A DNA stretch of 64,000 bases from an uncultured Alphaproteobacteria bacterium (GCA_951812805.1 CATOSZ010000001.1:1178001-1242000), one strand, 5' to 3'; counted from the stretch's first letter, positions 17,538-26,806 are shown. Program-made: numbers and translations. Notes: a model not told the origin generated them from the letters alone.

Positions 17538-18531
17538 ACGAGGTCTTCTTGGCTGTGATCTGTCGAAGGTACTCCTCGGGGGTTTTGCCTTTCAAGGCTC
17601 CATGAGGCCTGAAGGTGTTGTAGATGTTGGCGAACTTGTCGATCTGTGGGTTTAGTTTGTCGAGCTGGTCCTCGATGTCATGGCAGGCGTAGAACTCGTA
17701 GCGCCATGCGCCGTTGGCTCGCTCGACGCCGCCATTGAGCTGCGGCGTCCTCGGCGGCAAGACATAGACGGGGATCTTTCGGCTCTCGCAGGCGGCCTCG
17801 AACTCGGCCATGAACTCGGATCCACCGTCGACCTGGATGGCCTTCACGGGGAAGGGCAGGTCGGCCACGAGTTTGTCGAGGAAGCTCTCGGCGTTCCTGG
17901 CGGTCGCTCTGCGGAAGGCCTTGGCACAGGTGAAGCGGCTGACGGGATCGTAGGCGGTGAACTGCTTGACCGTGCGCTCGCCGGCCGGCGTGATGCTCAA
18001 GGTGTCGAGCTGGACCAGATCGCCGGGGGCCGTTGCCTTCATCCCCTTCGGCAAACGCTTGGCGTGTGGGCGCTTGGCTCTCTTGCCCTTGGCGCGTCGT
18101 CGCGCCACGGGCACCGGCACAACGACGCCGCGCGCGACCAGATGGGCGAGCATGCGACCAACGGTGCTGTCCGACAAGGTGAAGCCCTCTCGGCGCAGCA
18201 GCGGTCCGAGCTTGGCCTTGCCCCACATCGGGAAGTCGCGGCGCAGCCGTTCAAGCCGACGCAGCACCGCACTCGACCACTCTCGGCGACGACGGCGGCG
18301 AGGCGCGCGCGAGCGCGGCTCCAACCGCTCGTCCCAGCGATAGAGCGTGCTACGCGGCACGCCCACCGCCTGGGCCGCCGCCTCGGCCGTCAAGCCGTCA
18401 CGCCGGGCCCGATGCCAACGCCGGACGGCGTCGCGTCTGAACGCTACGCATTTAGTGTCGGGCTCCGCGTTCAGACGCGACGCCGTCCTCCAACCCCTGA
18501 TAACATGTCGGGGCAGGCCAAAAACCTGCAT
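17524..18531 (-). CDS. IS481-like DDE transposase
   Basis: This is a 335-residue protein. N-terminal helix-turn-helix segments (GLTAEAAAQAVGVPRSTLYRW) are followed by an rve/integrase core with the catalytic acidic residues in VQLDTL, VDGGSEF and GGVERANGAW. The C-terminal YNTFRPHGALKGKTPEEYL is typical of IS481/IS3 relatives. ATG at 18531 is chosen because a perfect AAGGAG ribosome binding site lies six bases upstream; a longer frame from 18567 lacks one. That binding site is buried in a hairpin (18532-18583). Confidence 0.88.
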   Translation of the reverse strand: MQVFGLPRHVIRGWRTASRLNAEPDTKCVAFRRDAVRRWHRARRDGLTAEAAAQAVGVPRSTLYRWDERLEPRSRAPRRRRRREWSSAVLRRLERLRRDFPMWGKAKLGPLLRREGFTLSDSTVGRMLAHLVARGVVVPVPVARRRAKGKRAKRPHAKRLPKGMKATAPGDLVQLDTLSITPAGERTVKQFTAYDPVSRFTCAKAFRRATARNAESFLDKLVADLPFPVKAIQVDGGSEFMAEFEAACESRKIPVYVLPPRTPQLNGGVERANGAWRYEFYACHDIEDQLDKLNPQIDKFANIYNTFRPHGALKGKTPEEYLRQITAKKTSSSHM

Positions 18532-18583
18532 GGGGATCTCCTTCAAGCTGTTGGTCTCGCAACTCACAGCTTCGGAGATCCCC
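18532..18583 (-). promoter_or_regulatory. mRNA hairpin that sequesters the transposase ribosome binding site
   Basis: The arms GGGGATCTCC (18532-18541) and GGAGATCCCC (18574-18583) pair perfectly. Inside them AAGCTGT (18545-18551) pairs with ACAGCTT (18566-18572), leaving a 14-base loop. On the minus-strand transcript the 3' arm contains the AAGGAG/GGAGATCCCC binding site and ends at the ATG. Transcripts entering from outside the element would fold it and block translation, as known for IS10 and IS50. Confidence 0.65.
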
Positions 18584-18602
18584 GCCTCTGCCGCCAGAGG
18601 CG

Positions 18603-18629
18603 CGTCTCACATCTATCTGAACCTAGTCA
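18603..18629 (-). repeat. Right terminal inverted repeat of the IS481-like element
   Basis: The reverse complement begins TGACTAGGTTCAGATAG and matches the left end at 17512-17537. It is bordered by the second TCTCC copy at 18630-18634. Confidence 0.7.
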
Positions 18630-18634
18630 TCTCC
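18630..18634. repeat. Target-site duplication, right copy (TCTCC)
   Basis: It is identical to 17507-17511 and directly abuts the right end of the element. Confidence 0.7.
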
Positions 18635-18652
18635 AGCGGTTCGAAAGCGCTT

Positions 18653-18880
18653 TCATTGCCCGGTTTTTCGCCCCCTTTCCGCCCCGGGCCGCGGAACCTC
18701 ACGCGTTTGGCGGTGGATATCCTCCAGCGCGCGCGACCTGGCGCGTTCCTCCAGGCGTTCGGCCGGCCCGACAGTGCCCGTTACGGGCGGCGATACCGAC
18801 GGATCACAGCCCGCGGGTCCAGCGGCCGATAAGACTATCGAGGCCAAGGCTGCCGCCGAGATATGGGCAATTCGCTTCAT
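18653..18880 (-). CDS. Small putative exported protein
   Basis: This 75-residue protein is not recognised as a known family. It begins with a basic, hydrophobic signal-like segment (MKRIAHISAAALASIVLSAA) followed by AGC, a possible weak lipobox, and a charged, arginine-rich remainder. A very strong ribosome binding site (GGGGAGGG) precedes the ATG at 18880, which argues that it is real. Its stop lies 19 bases from the IS target duplication, so the IS did not break it. Confidence 0.5.
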   Translation of the reverse strand: MKRIAHISAAALASIVLSAAGPAGCDPSVSPPVTGTVGPAERLEERARSRALEDIHRQTREVPRPGAERGRKTGQ

Positions 18881-19042
18881 CGCGCCCTCCCCGTGCCGCT
18901 CATATGGTCGTTGCAACGCGGCAACGTAAGGGGCTAATCCGGGCCGTGGGCCGTGATGGCGGTGGCAATTGGCTGGCATCCGCGCTCGTTTGGCGCTAAA
19001 AGATGACCTTGTGGTGTATGTCTTCGAGAGATGGAGGGGCCG

Positions 19043-19414
19043 ATGCCTCGCATTCTGCCAATGATCGCTTTGACCCTGGGCCTCGGTGGGTATCTCGCCG
19101 CCTGCGCGCCGGTCTGCGAGATCTCCAGCCCCAACGGCTTCTGCGCGCCGCAACACAAGGTCTGGCACTCCGATGACGGCTTCACGCTGACGCTGAGCCA
19201 CAAGCGCTATCAGTATGCGCCGAGCCTGGATGAGCTGATGGACGTCTGCCACCATTCCCTGCGGGTGATTTCGCGGGAAGTCGCCGCCGAGAAGGGTCAG
19301 GAAATCGTGCCGTTCAAGGACAGCGACGTGGTGATGAACACCAAGCGGGATGACCACAACGCCGTCTCCACGTGTAAGGGCACGGTTAAGGTCAACTACG
19401 CCGCGGCGGGTTGA
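19043..19414 (+). CDS. Putative lipoprotein of unknown function
   Basis: This 123-residue protein has a hydrophobic signal segment ending in a good lipobox (YLAAC, cleavage before the cysteine near residue 22). The mature part contains several further cysteines. It is not recognised as a named family. ATG at 19043 follows GGAGGGG; an ATG four codons earlier at 19031 lacks a site. It converges on the large RTX gene. Confidence 0.6.
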   Translation: MPRILPMIALTLGLGGYLAACAPVCEISSPNGFCAPQHKVWHSDDGFTLTLSHKRYQYAPSLDELMDVCHHSLRVISREVAAEKGQEIVPFKDSDVVMNTKRDDHNAVSTCKGTVKVNYAAAG

Positions 19415-19483
19415 GTTTCACGATCGACCGCAAGAAAATCTGCGCTACCACAACGACTTAAGACGCGTCTCTCGCCTGGAAGC

Positions 19484-22400
19484 TCAGGGCGTCATCGTCG
19501 TGATGTCGCTCGCGACGACGGCGTCTCCGTTGACTTGGGCGAGCGCAGTGTAACCGGCGCTGGTAACGTCGAAATCGAAACTCAAGTGCGTGCCGTCGAA
19601 GATGAAGGCCGCACCGCCTCCCAGTCCCGAATTGGTGCCGTCATAGGCCGTGCCAATGGAAACGAACTGCGGGCTCGTGACAAAACCCGTCTCGTCGATA
19701 GAGAAGTCGTCCTCGGCGGAGACGAAGTTGTTGATGACGTCGGTCGCGAGGCCGCTGGCAGCGATGGTTTGGTTCGTCGTGATCTGGGTGCCGTCGCCAG
19801 TTTCCTCGTAGATGAAATCGTCGTTACCGGCGCCGCCGTCCATCAGGTCGATGCCGTTGCCGCCGAACAGCGTGTCGCTGCTGGCGCCGCCCGAAATCGT
19901 ATCGTTACCCGACTCGCCCTCCAGAAGGTTGGCGCCCGCGCCGCCGGCGATCGAATCGTCGTTGAAGGTACCCGTCACGCTTTCGATGCTGGTGATGCTT
20001 CCGGTGTTGCCGAAACCGTCGTTCGTGATCGTGCCGGCGGCGAGATCGATGACCACGCCGGAGGTGGTATCGTCTGTCAGGAAGAACAGACGGTCGACGC
20101 CGGCGGCGCCGTCGATCGTGTCCATGCCGCCCAAGGGCTGGAAGATGTTGTTACCGCCGCTTCCCGTCAGGTTGTCGGCAAAGTCCGAGCCGATGACGTT
20201 GGCGACATTGGTCAATGTATCGCTGCCGACCGAGGCGTCGCCCACCGCGGTGCCCGCCGCCAGATCGACGACGACGCCCGCCGTGGCCTCGTCATAGATG
20301 ACGGTCGTGTTGCCGTCGCCATTGATGATGTCGTTGCCACCCCGGCCCTGGAAGAGGTCGTCGACTCCGTTGATGACCATGGAACCGTTGAGCACGGCGC
20401 CACCCGTGTAAGTATCGATGAAGTTCGTGCCGTCGATGATTTCGATGCTGTCGAGGCTGTCGGTGCCGACCGAGGTATCGCCGACGACGGAACCGGCGGC
20501 GACGTTGACCGTGATTCCCGCCGTCGCATTGTCATATTCCGCTCGGTCGAGGCCGCCTGCGCCCTGGATGATGTCGTTGCCCGCGTTGCCGCGGAACCCT
20601 TCACCGTCGAACAGACCAAAGCCGGTATTCGAGCCGATCAGCATATCGGCGAAGAGCGAACCGTCGATTTCTTCGACGTTGCTCAGAGTATCAGTGCCGC
20701 CCGAGCCGTCCGTCGCGATGCCCGTGGCGAGATTGACCGTCACGCCGGCGGCGTCGCCCTGGTAGGACAGCGCATCGACCCCGTTGCCGCCGTCGAAGGA
20801 CTGATTTCCAACACCGCTGATGAAGGTGTCATCGGACGCACTGCCTTCCACGCCCTCGATCGAGTTCAGAATATCCGTATCGCCATTGCCATCCACGGCG
20901 GTTCCGGAGAGGAAGTTGACCGTAACCGCGGCCCCATCGGCGGAATAGTCGGCGATGTCGGTGCCGAGCCCGCCACTCAGTAAATCGTTGCCGGCGCCGC
21001 CTTTCAGCGTGTCGTTGCCGAGTCCGCCGAACAGCGTGTCGCCGTTGTTCAGGCCGGAGAGAAAATCGCCGCCGTCGCCGCCGTCGATACTGTCGAGGCC
21101 ATTGCTGCCGATGAGGGTATCGCCAAAGTCCGAACCCAGGAGACGCTCGATCCCGCTGAAGACATCTGCGCCGCCCGAGCCGTCGGTGGCGGTACCCGCC
21201 AGAAGGCTGACCGAGGCGCCGGCGGTATCGTCCGCGTAACTCAACAGGTCGGCCGTGCCAGCGCCGCCGTCTATCGTATCGTTGCCCGCCCCACCCAGCA
21301 GGGTGTCGTCGCTGGACGAGCCGAACAGACTGTCGTTGCCGGCAAAGCCGCGGATCTCTTCGGCATTGCCGGTACCGGTCAGAGTGTCGTTGCCGGCCGT
21401 GCCGGTGATGAAGTTGAGCGTGTTGAAGCCGTCGGAGAACTGCAGCGTGTGGACATTGGTGACCGTATCGGTCCCCTCGTCGCCGTCGCCCGTGTTCGTA
21501 TCGGTCACCGTCGTCACACCGTCGACCGTCATGAACAGGAAGTCGGCCTGGATGCCCGCGTAGCTGGCGACATCGAAGACGCCGTCGGTACCGCCGTCGA
21601 TGACGTCGTCGCCGAAGCCGCCCGCCAACGTATCCGAGCCATCGCCGCCCATCAGCGTGTCGTTCCCGGCAAGGCCGTTCAACTGATCGGCACCCCCCAG
21701 CCCATTAATTTCATCGGGCCCGGCCGTGCCGTTGAGCACATCGTTTCCGATCGTACCGTTAATCGTGTTCACACCGGGAGGCGTCGGAATGGTGCCGTCC
21801 AGGAAGCCCAGGAATTCGATGTTGGTCAGCGTGTCGGTACCATCGTCACCGTCGAGCGCGTTGGTGTCCATGACCGTCGTCGTGGCACCCACGGTGGTAA
21901 CTGTATAGCCGGCCTGGGCGCCGGAGAAGATCGCGTTGTCGTTGGTGCCGGCGCCGCCGTCAATCACGTCGTCGTTGCCACCACCGACCAGGGAGTCGTT
22001 GCCCGCGTTGCCGGTAATCGTGTCGTTGCCATCGCCGCCGCGCAGGAAATCAACGCCGATGCTGCCCTGTATCACGTCGTTGAAGGCAGAGCCGACGACG
22101 CGGCCCTCGATCGCAACCAAGGTGTCGGTCCCGCCCGTACCGTCGGTCGCCGTGTTGGCGACCAGGTCCACCGTGACGCCGCCAGGATCGTTGGCATAGC
22201 TGATCTCGTCGGTGCCCGAACTTCCGTTCAGAGTGTCGTTGCCAGGACCGCCGATAAGCGTGTCGTTGCCGCCACCACCGTTCAATGAATCGTTGCCGGC
22301 GAGGCCAAAAATCGTATCGGCCGTGGCGGGCGCGACGACGACGTCGTCGCCTGCGGTGCCCGAGGCGACGTCGATCGCGATGACCGCATCTCCGAATTGC

Positions 22401-25400
22401 ACGTTCGAAACGTTGGTGAGGGTATCCGTCCCCACATCGCCGTTGCCCGGATCGATATCGGTAACGGTCGTGATCTCGTTCACCGTGGTGACCGTGTATC
22501 CTGCGGATTCTAAGGGAAAGAAGGCCGTGTCCAAAGCACCATCCGCGAACCCGCCGTCAAACACATCGTCGCCGGTGGCGCTATTCGATATGTCGCTGCC
22601 AAGGCCGCCCAGGAGCGTGTCGTTGCCAGGCCCGCCGAACAGCGAGTCGTTGCCAGCGAGACCTTCGATGATCTCGGCCGCCCCAGTTCCGTTCAACGTA
22701 TCGTTGCCGGCGGTGCCGGTGATCGTCGGGGTACCGTCGTTGTCGATGATCGTACCCGTCGCCCGCGGCGTGACGCCGGTTTCGATCTCATAGACGATCG
22801 CCTCGGTGCCCGTGGTCCACAGCCCGAGGAACGAGCCGTCGGGCCGGGTCACCAGGGACATGTTGTTGCCCTCGAACCCGCTGGCGATGACGACCGCCTC
22901 GCCGTCGTCGAAGTTCCCGGCACCGGCATCCCAGAAGTCGTTGTCACCGTTCAGATCCGAGAGCCGCCAGAGCGCGCTGCCCGAGCCCAGGATCAGGTTG
23001 CCGTCGTTGTCGAAGGTGGCGGCGCCGACCTGACTGAAGATCGTCGCATCGGCCAGGAAGCGGGCTTCGCCCGCATCGAGGGCATCGCCATCCGCGTTCA
23101 AGTCCTTGAAAGACAGCAGTTCCTTCTGGTTGGCATTGGTAATCCCGTGGTTGATGAAAGTGAACCAGCCGTCCGGGCTCATCGCGCCTCGGTAATTCGG
23201 GTCCCACAACCCGTTGCCGGTCGGCGAGTTGGCGCCGTCGGCCCACACGGTGACCGCGCCCATGTCGTCAACCCGGAAAATCCGGCCGTCGTTGGTCCCG
23301 CCGAAACCGGTGAAGGTCTGGGCGGCGTTGATCAGCAGGCCGCTGCCATCGGTCGCAAAGGTCACCGCGTTTGGGTTGAAGATGGACGTCGTCGAGAATT
23401 GCGTGACGGTGATGGTGTTGTCCGCATTGCCGACTTCATGCACGAAGCGCTGGCTGGAGTTGGAAGGATAGTCGAGCACGAACATGTTCGTGCCGAAGCC
23501 GTTGCTGCCGGAATGATCGAAGGCGATACCGGCGGCACTGCCCGGGTTGCCGCTGGACAGCACTTCCCGATCGACGATGCCGTCGTTGTTCGTATCGGTG
23601 AGGCGGACGATCTGGTCGTCGTTCGCCCCGAATGTGCCGATATCGACGCCGTAGACGTCCGTGCCGAAATCACCGCCGATGCCGAAATCGATGTCGCTCA
23701 ATGAGCCGGCACCACGATAGAACTCGGTAATCCGGGCGCCGCCGCCTGTGCCGAGGTCAGCCGGGCCGGTCACCGTATTCAAGTCGACGAAAAGACCTTC
23801 TGCGGACTCGAACACAGCGTCGTCCGTCGTCGGGATCGATAACGAGACCGACGTGCTGCCGCCAGGGATCGTCACGCTGCCGAAGCGGGTGGCGAAGTCG
23901 CCGTCCACGAACAGCGCGGTGTCGCCGACCACAGAGAAGTCGACGGTCACGTCGCTCGCCGCCGCGATGTCGAGCGAAACGTCGAAGGACAGCGGCGCCC
24001 CCTCGCTCGAGGGCGCGGCATTGGCGATCGACACCGTCGGCGTCAGCCCGCCGTCATTGTCAATGATGGTGCCGAAGCCGTTGCCATCGGCGATCGTGCC
24101 GCCGGTGGCGGCGATCAGTGTGAAGTTCAGGACTTCATTGCCCTCGCCCATCGTATCGTCGGTCACCGGCACGACGACGAGCTTGCTGGTCTCGCCGACC
24201 GCGAAGCTCAAGGTGCCGCTGACGGCGGTAAAGTCGGCGGCATCGGCGCTGCCGGTCGAGGTCGTGAACTGAACGGTACCCGGGCTCGTAGTATCGCCGG
24301 CGCGGGTAACCGTGAAGCGCAGGCCCGACGTCCCGCTGCCGTTGAGGCTGGCCAGGATGATCGCGTCGAGGCCGTCCACGGTGCCGCTGGTGATTTGCAG
24401 GCTGTTGATCGACGCGCCTTCGGCGACCCCCAACACAGAGAGATCGACCCTGCTTTCGAAAAGATCGAAGCCGGCCGCCGTATTACGCAAGGTTTCGTCG
24501 AGGCCGGTATCCGTGAACTGCGCGCCGGTGATGGTGGTGAAGCTGTTGCCGCCATCGACCGAGATCGCGGCATCGTTGAAATCGAACAGACCCTGCGCGA
24601 TGTAAAGATCCGGTACGCCCGCCTGATTGACGATCGGCGTGCCGAACGTCACCTCCAGGAGATCGGAAGTATTGAGGTTGATGGCACCAATATCCGTAGC
24701 ACTACCCGTCAGTCCGTCCGTCGCCGTGATGCCCCCGAACGTAATAGGCGCGCCCTCGGCCACCGTGACCATCGTCGGAAAGGCGGTCGTCGTGAATTCC
24801 GTGCCCGCGATAATCGGTCCACCACCGCCGTCAAGGACACCTTCGGTGGTCATCGTGTCGTTGACGCTGAATGTCGAAGCGCCGAAAGTCGGCGCAGCGA
24901 TGGTCTGATCGTCGAATTGCAGGAACTCGACGTCGGTCAGGTGATCGACGCCGTCGGGGCCGGTGACGATCACGCTGCCCGGCGCGAAACTGTAGGCGGC
25001 GAGGTTGCCGCCGAAGACCGCGGTATCGATCCCCGCCCCGCCATTGATGACGTCGTTGTCGGCACCGCCGTTGAAGACGTCGTTGCCGCCGACGCCGATC
25101 AGCGTGTCGTTGCCGCCACCGCCCGCCAGCGTATCCGCACCGCCGGCGCCGGTAATGTTGTCCTGCCCCGCGGTGGCCAACGCGCTCAGATCACCACTGC
25201 CCGTTTGGAAGTTGATCGCCGGCGCGGTGGGCTGCCCGCTGTTCTGGTCCGGCGCGGTCGCTTGCAGGATGGGATCCGTCACGATGCCCAGGGGATCGTT
25301 GAACGCCGGGTCGAGACCCGCGTCGCCGACAAGGCCCGTCGGCGGCGTTTCGGCCGTCTCGAAGAGCGTCGGCGTCTCGCCCTCGAGCAGCAGGGTTTCC

Positions 25401-26617
25401 ACGATGCCGGCGTCGGCCTGCTCCTCGACGAATTCGGTTCCATCGGGCTCCGACCCGAAGCCGGTCACCGTCGCCGAGGCGAGTTCTTCAGCCTCGAGCT
25501 CTTCCCGCTCGACCTCCGTACGCTCAACGTCCGTAGTCTCGACGTCCGTACTCTCGACCTCCGTACGGTCGTCCTCGGCGCGGGCCTCGTCGGAGGCCGC
25601 CTGTCCCGTGCCACCCCCATCGCCGGTCGAGGCGCGACCCTGCTGTCCGTCGGTCGATTGGCCTTGCTGTTCGCCCGGTTGCCCTCCGGGCTGGCCGTCC
25701 TGCTCTCGCCCGCCGTCGCCACGCCGCTCCAGCGGCGTGAACGGCGTCGTCGGGATGACGCCCAGGGACAGCGCGAAAATCTGGTCGAACTGGCCGGCCG
25801 GCGTCGCCTGCGCTGCGCCCGGCGCCTGCTCCGCCGACAGCACGGTCAGGTTCTGCCCTGCCTCGATATTCTCCCGTCCCGCCAGGTTGAAGACGAAGCC
25901 CCGGCCGTCATCGAAGAAGACGTCCAGCTGCTCCCCCTGGATGCCGCCGAACAGCGTGCCGCGCACGCCGATCGTCGCCAGCGGCGTCTTCACCTCGAAA
26001 TTGTCGGGGTCCGTCTTGGCGATCTGCCCGGTGACGAAGACGAAGGCGCCCTGCAAAATCGAAACACTGGCCGAACCGGCTCCGGACGAGGGGTCGTAGA
26101 CCAGCTCGTCCAGCACCATGCGACCGTTGCCTTCCATGGCGAAGGCGGTCTCGTCGGCGAAGCGGATGCCGAGCCGGGCGCCGGCGCCCGTGCTCACGAT
26201 GTCGCCCTGGAAGACGGCGCTGCCCTCGGACAGGTTCACGGTCGAGCCGTCGGCGCGTTCCGCCTGCACGCTGCCGATGACCTGCTCGACCACGCCGATC
26301 GGCCGCCCGCCGGTGCCGGCCGCCTGGGCCCAACCCTCGGCCGCGGGGCCAGCCAGCCGTTCGACCAACTCGCCCGGGATCACCGCGCCGCCGGGCGCCC
26401 ACAAGTCGGCGACCTCGTCGTGGCGGAAATAATCCTCGATGCGCACCAGGGTGCCGTCGGTCCCGCGGATCTCCAGCGTCGTCCCGCTGCGCGTGAAGTC
26501 CGCCGTCAACAGGAAATCCGCCAGCGGGACGACCAGCTTGCCGCCGGCGAGCGCGCCCGCGTCCAGCGTTACGACACCGGCCTCGCCTCGCGGTCCAAAG
26601 CCATCACCCCGGCTCAT
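19484..26617 (-). CDS. Giant FecR/Calx-beta/RTX repeat protein, probable type I-secreted adhesin
   Basis: This is a 2,377-residue protein with no Sec signal. Domains by position: N-terminal segment (1-105); FecR-like domain (about 109-290, GSVQAERADGSTVNLSEGS, VKTPLATIGVRGTLF); acidic, T/E-rich linker (about 305-460); first GGxGxDxLxGG repeats (486-530); Calx-beta domain ending GTIIDNDGG (about 760-857); second Calx-beta (from about 860) interrupted at about 958-1282 by a propeller-like domain with DTNNDG-type loops; then dozens of RTX nonapeptides to about 2280, interleaved with GVTVDLA-GTATDGxGGTDTL modules. The C-terminal end (FVSAEDDFSI...) resembles RTX secretion-signal regions. The repeats bind Ca2+ outside the cell and drive folding. 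The TolC-like gene directly upstream fits type I secretion; no ABC exporter or adaptor gene for it is in the window. Confidence 0.88.
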   Translation of the reverse strand: MSRGDGFGPRGEAGVVTLDAGALAGGKLVVPLADFLLTADFTRSGTTLEIRGTDGTLVRIEDYFRHDEVADLWAPGGAVIPGELVERLAGPAAEGWAQAAGTGGRPIGVVEQVIGSVQAERADGSTVNLSEGSAVFQGDIVSTGAGARLGIRFADETAFAMEGNGRMVLDELVYDPSSGAGSASVSILQGAFVFVTGQIAKTDPDNFEVKTPLATIGVRGTLFGGIQGEQLDVFFDDGRGFVFNLAGRENIEAGQNLTVLSAEQAPGAAQATPAGQFDQIFALSLGVIPTTPFTPLERRGDGGREQDGQPGGQPGEQQGQSTDGQQGRASTGDGGGTGQAASDEARAEDDRTEVESTDVETTDVERTEVEREELEAEELASATVTGFGSEPDGTEFVEEQADAGIVETLLLEGETPTLFETAETPPTGLVGDAGLDPAFNDPLGIVTDPILQATAPDQNSGQPTAPAINFQTGSGDLSALATAGQDNITGAGGADTLAGGGGNDTLIGVGGNDVFNGGADNDVINGGAGIDTAVFGGNLAAYSFAPGSVIVTGPDGVDHLTDVEFLQFDDQTIAAPTFGASTFSVNDTMTTEGVLDGGGGPIIAGTEFTTTAFPTMVTVAEGAPITFGGITATDGLTGSATDIGAINLNTSDLLEVTFGTPIVNQAGVPDLYIAQGLFDFNDAAISVDGGNSFTTITGAQFTDTGLDETLRNTAAGFDLFESRVDLSVLGVAEGASINSLQITSGTVDGLDAIILASLNGSGTSGLRFTVTRAGDTTSPGTVQFTTSTGSADAADFTAVSGTLSFAVGETSKLVVVPVTDDTMGEGNEVLNFTLIAATGGTIADGNGFGTIIDNDGGLTPTVSIANAAPSSEGAPLSFDVSLDIAAASDVTVDFSVVGDTALFVDGDFATRFGSVTIPGGSTSVSLSIPTTDDAVFESAEGLFVDLNTVTGPADLGTGGGARITEFYRGAGSLSDIDFGIGGDFGTDVYGVDIGTFGANDDQIVRLTDTNNDGIVDREVLSSGNPGSAAGIAFDHSGSNGFGTNMFVLDYPSNSSQRFVHEVGNADNTITVTQFSTTSIFNPNAVTFATDGSGLLINAAQTFTGFGGTNDGRIFRVDDMGAVTVWADGANSPTGNGLWDPNYRGAMSPDGWFTFINHGITNANQKELLSFKDLNADGDALDAGEARFLADATIFSQVGAATFDNDGNLILGSGSALWRLSDLNGDNDFWDAGAGNFDDGEAVVIASGFEGNNMSLVTRPDGSFLGLWTTGTEAIVYEIETGVTPRATGTIIDNDGTPTITGTAGNDTLNGTGAAEIIEGLAGNDSLFGGPGNDTLLGGLGSDISNSATGDDVFDGGFADGALDTAFFPLESAGYTVTTVNEITTVTDIDPGNGDVGTDTLTNVSNVQFGDAVIAIDVASGTAGDDVVVAPATADTIFGLAGNDSLNGGGGNDTLIGGPGNDTLNGSSGTDEISYANDPGGVTVDLVANTATDGTGGTDTLVAIEGRVVGSAFNDVIQGSIGVDFLRGGDGNDTITGNAGNDSLVGGGNDDVIDGGAGTNDNAIFSGAQAGYTVTTVGATTTVMDTNALDGDDGTDTLTNIEFLGFLDGTIPTPPGVNTINGTIGNDVLNGTAGPDEINGLGGADQLNGLAGNDTLMGGDGSDTLAGGFGDDVIDGGTDGVFDVASYAGIQADFLFMTVDGVTTVTDTNTGDGDEGTDTVTNVHTLQFSDGFNTLNFITGTAGNDTLTGTGNAEEIRGFAGNDSLFGSSSDDTLLGGAGNDTIDGGAGTADLLSYADDTAGASVSLLAGTATDGSGGADVFSGIERLLGSDFGDTLIGSNGLDSIDGGDGGDFLSGLNNGDTLFGGLGNDTLKGGAGNDLLSGGLGTDIADYSADGAAVTVNFLSGTAVDGNGDTDILNSIEGVEGSASDDTFISGVGNQSFDGGNGVDALSYQGDAAGVTVNLATGIATDGSGGTDTLSNVEEIDGSLFADMLIGSNTGFGLFDGEGFRGNAGNDIIQGAGGLDRAEYDNATAGITVNVAAGSVVGDTSVGTDSLDSIEIIDGTNFIDTYTGGAVLNGSMVINGVDDLFQGRGGNDIINGDGNTTVIYDEATAGVVVDLAAGTAVGDASVGSDTLTNVANVIGSDFADNLTGSGGNNIFQPLGGMDTIDGAAGVDRLFFLTDDTTSGVVIDLAAGTITNDGFGNTGSITSIESVTGTFNDDSIAGGAGANLLEGESGNDTISGGASSDTLFGGNGIDLMDGGAGNDDFIYEETGDGTQITTNQTIAASGLATDVINNFVSAEDDFSIDETGFVTSPQFVSIGTAYDGTNSGLGGGAAFIFDGTHLSFDFDVTSAGYTALAQVNGDAVVASDITTMTP

Positions 26618-26806
26618 ATCGCGCGCTCCCTAATCGATAAAACCGTACGAGGGCCCGAGAGGCCCGTGCCGTCAGCCCGCGAAGCCGCAAGCCTGGGCGC
26701 TTTCCGGCAGCGCTTCGGCGACGCCGGGGCCGCTCTCACCGCCGACACCGACGGTCTCACGCCCCAGCTTGCCGATCGTGAACAGGACCCGGTAGACCGA
26801 AACCCG

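Larger units (their letters stand above)
17512..18629 (-). mobile_element. IS481-like insertion sequence, complete, with 5-bp target duplication
   Basis: This 1,118-bp element contains one DDE transposase gene. Imperfect terminal inverted repeats run inwards from TGTCCAGGTTCA (left) and TGACTAGGTTCA (right). TCTCC occurs directly outside both ends (17507-17511 and 18630-18634), as expected for a target-site duplication. The family assignment rests on the transposase pattern; closely related IS3-type families are possible. Intact ends and gene suggest a recent insertion. Confidence 0.8.

Noticed and set aside
19800..22740. Regular DNA repeats that could be mistaken for a CRISPR or satellite array
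   Set aside because: They are in-frame codons for RTX nonapeptides and longer modules; repeats are degenerate and there are no unique spacers of constant length.
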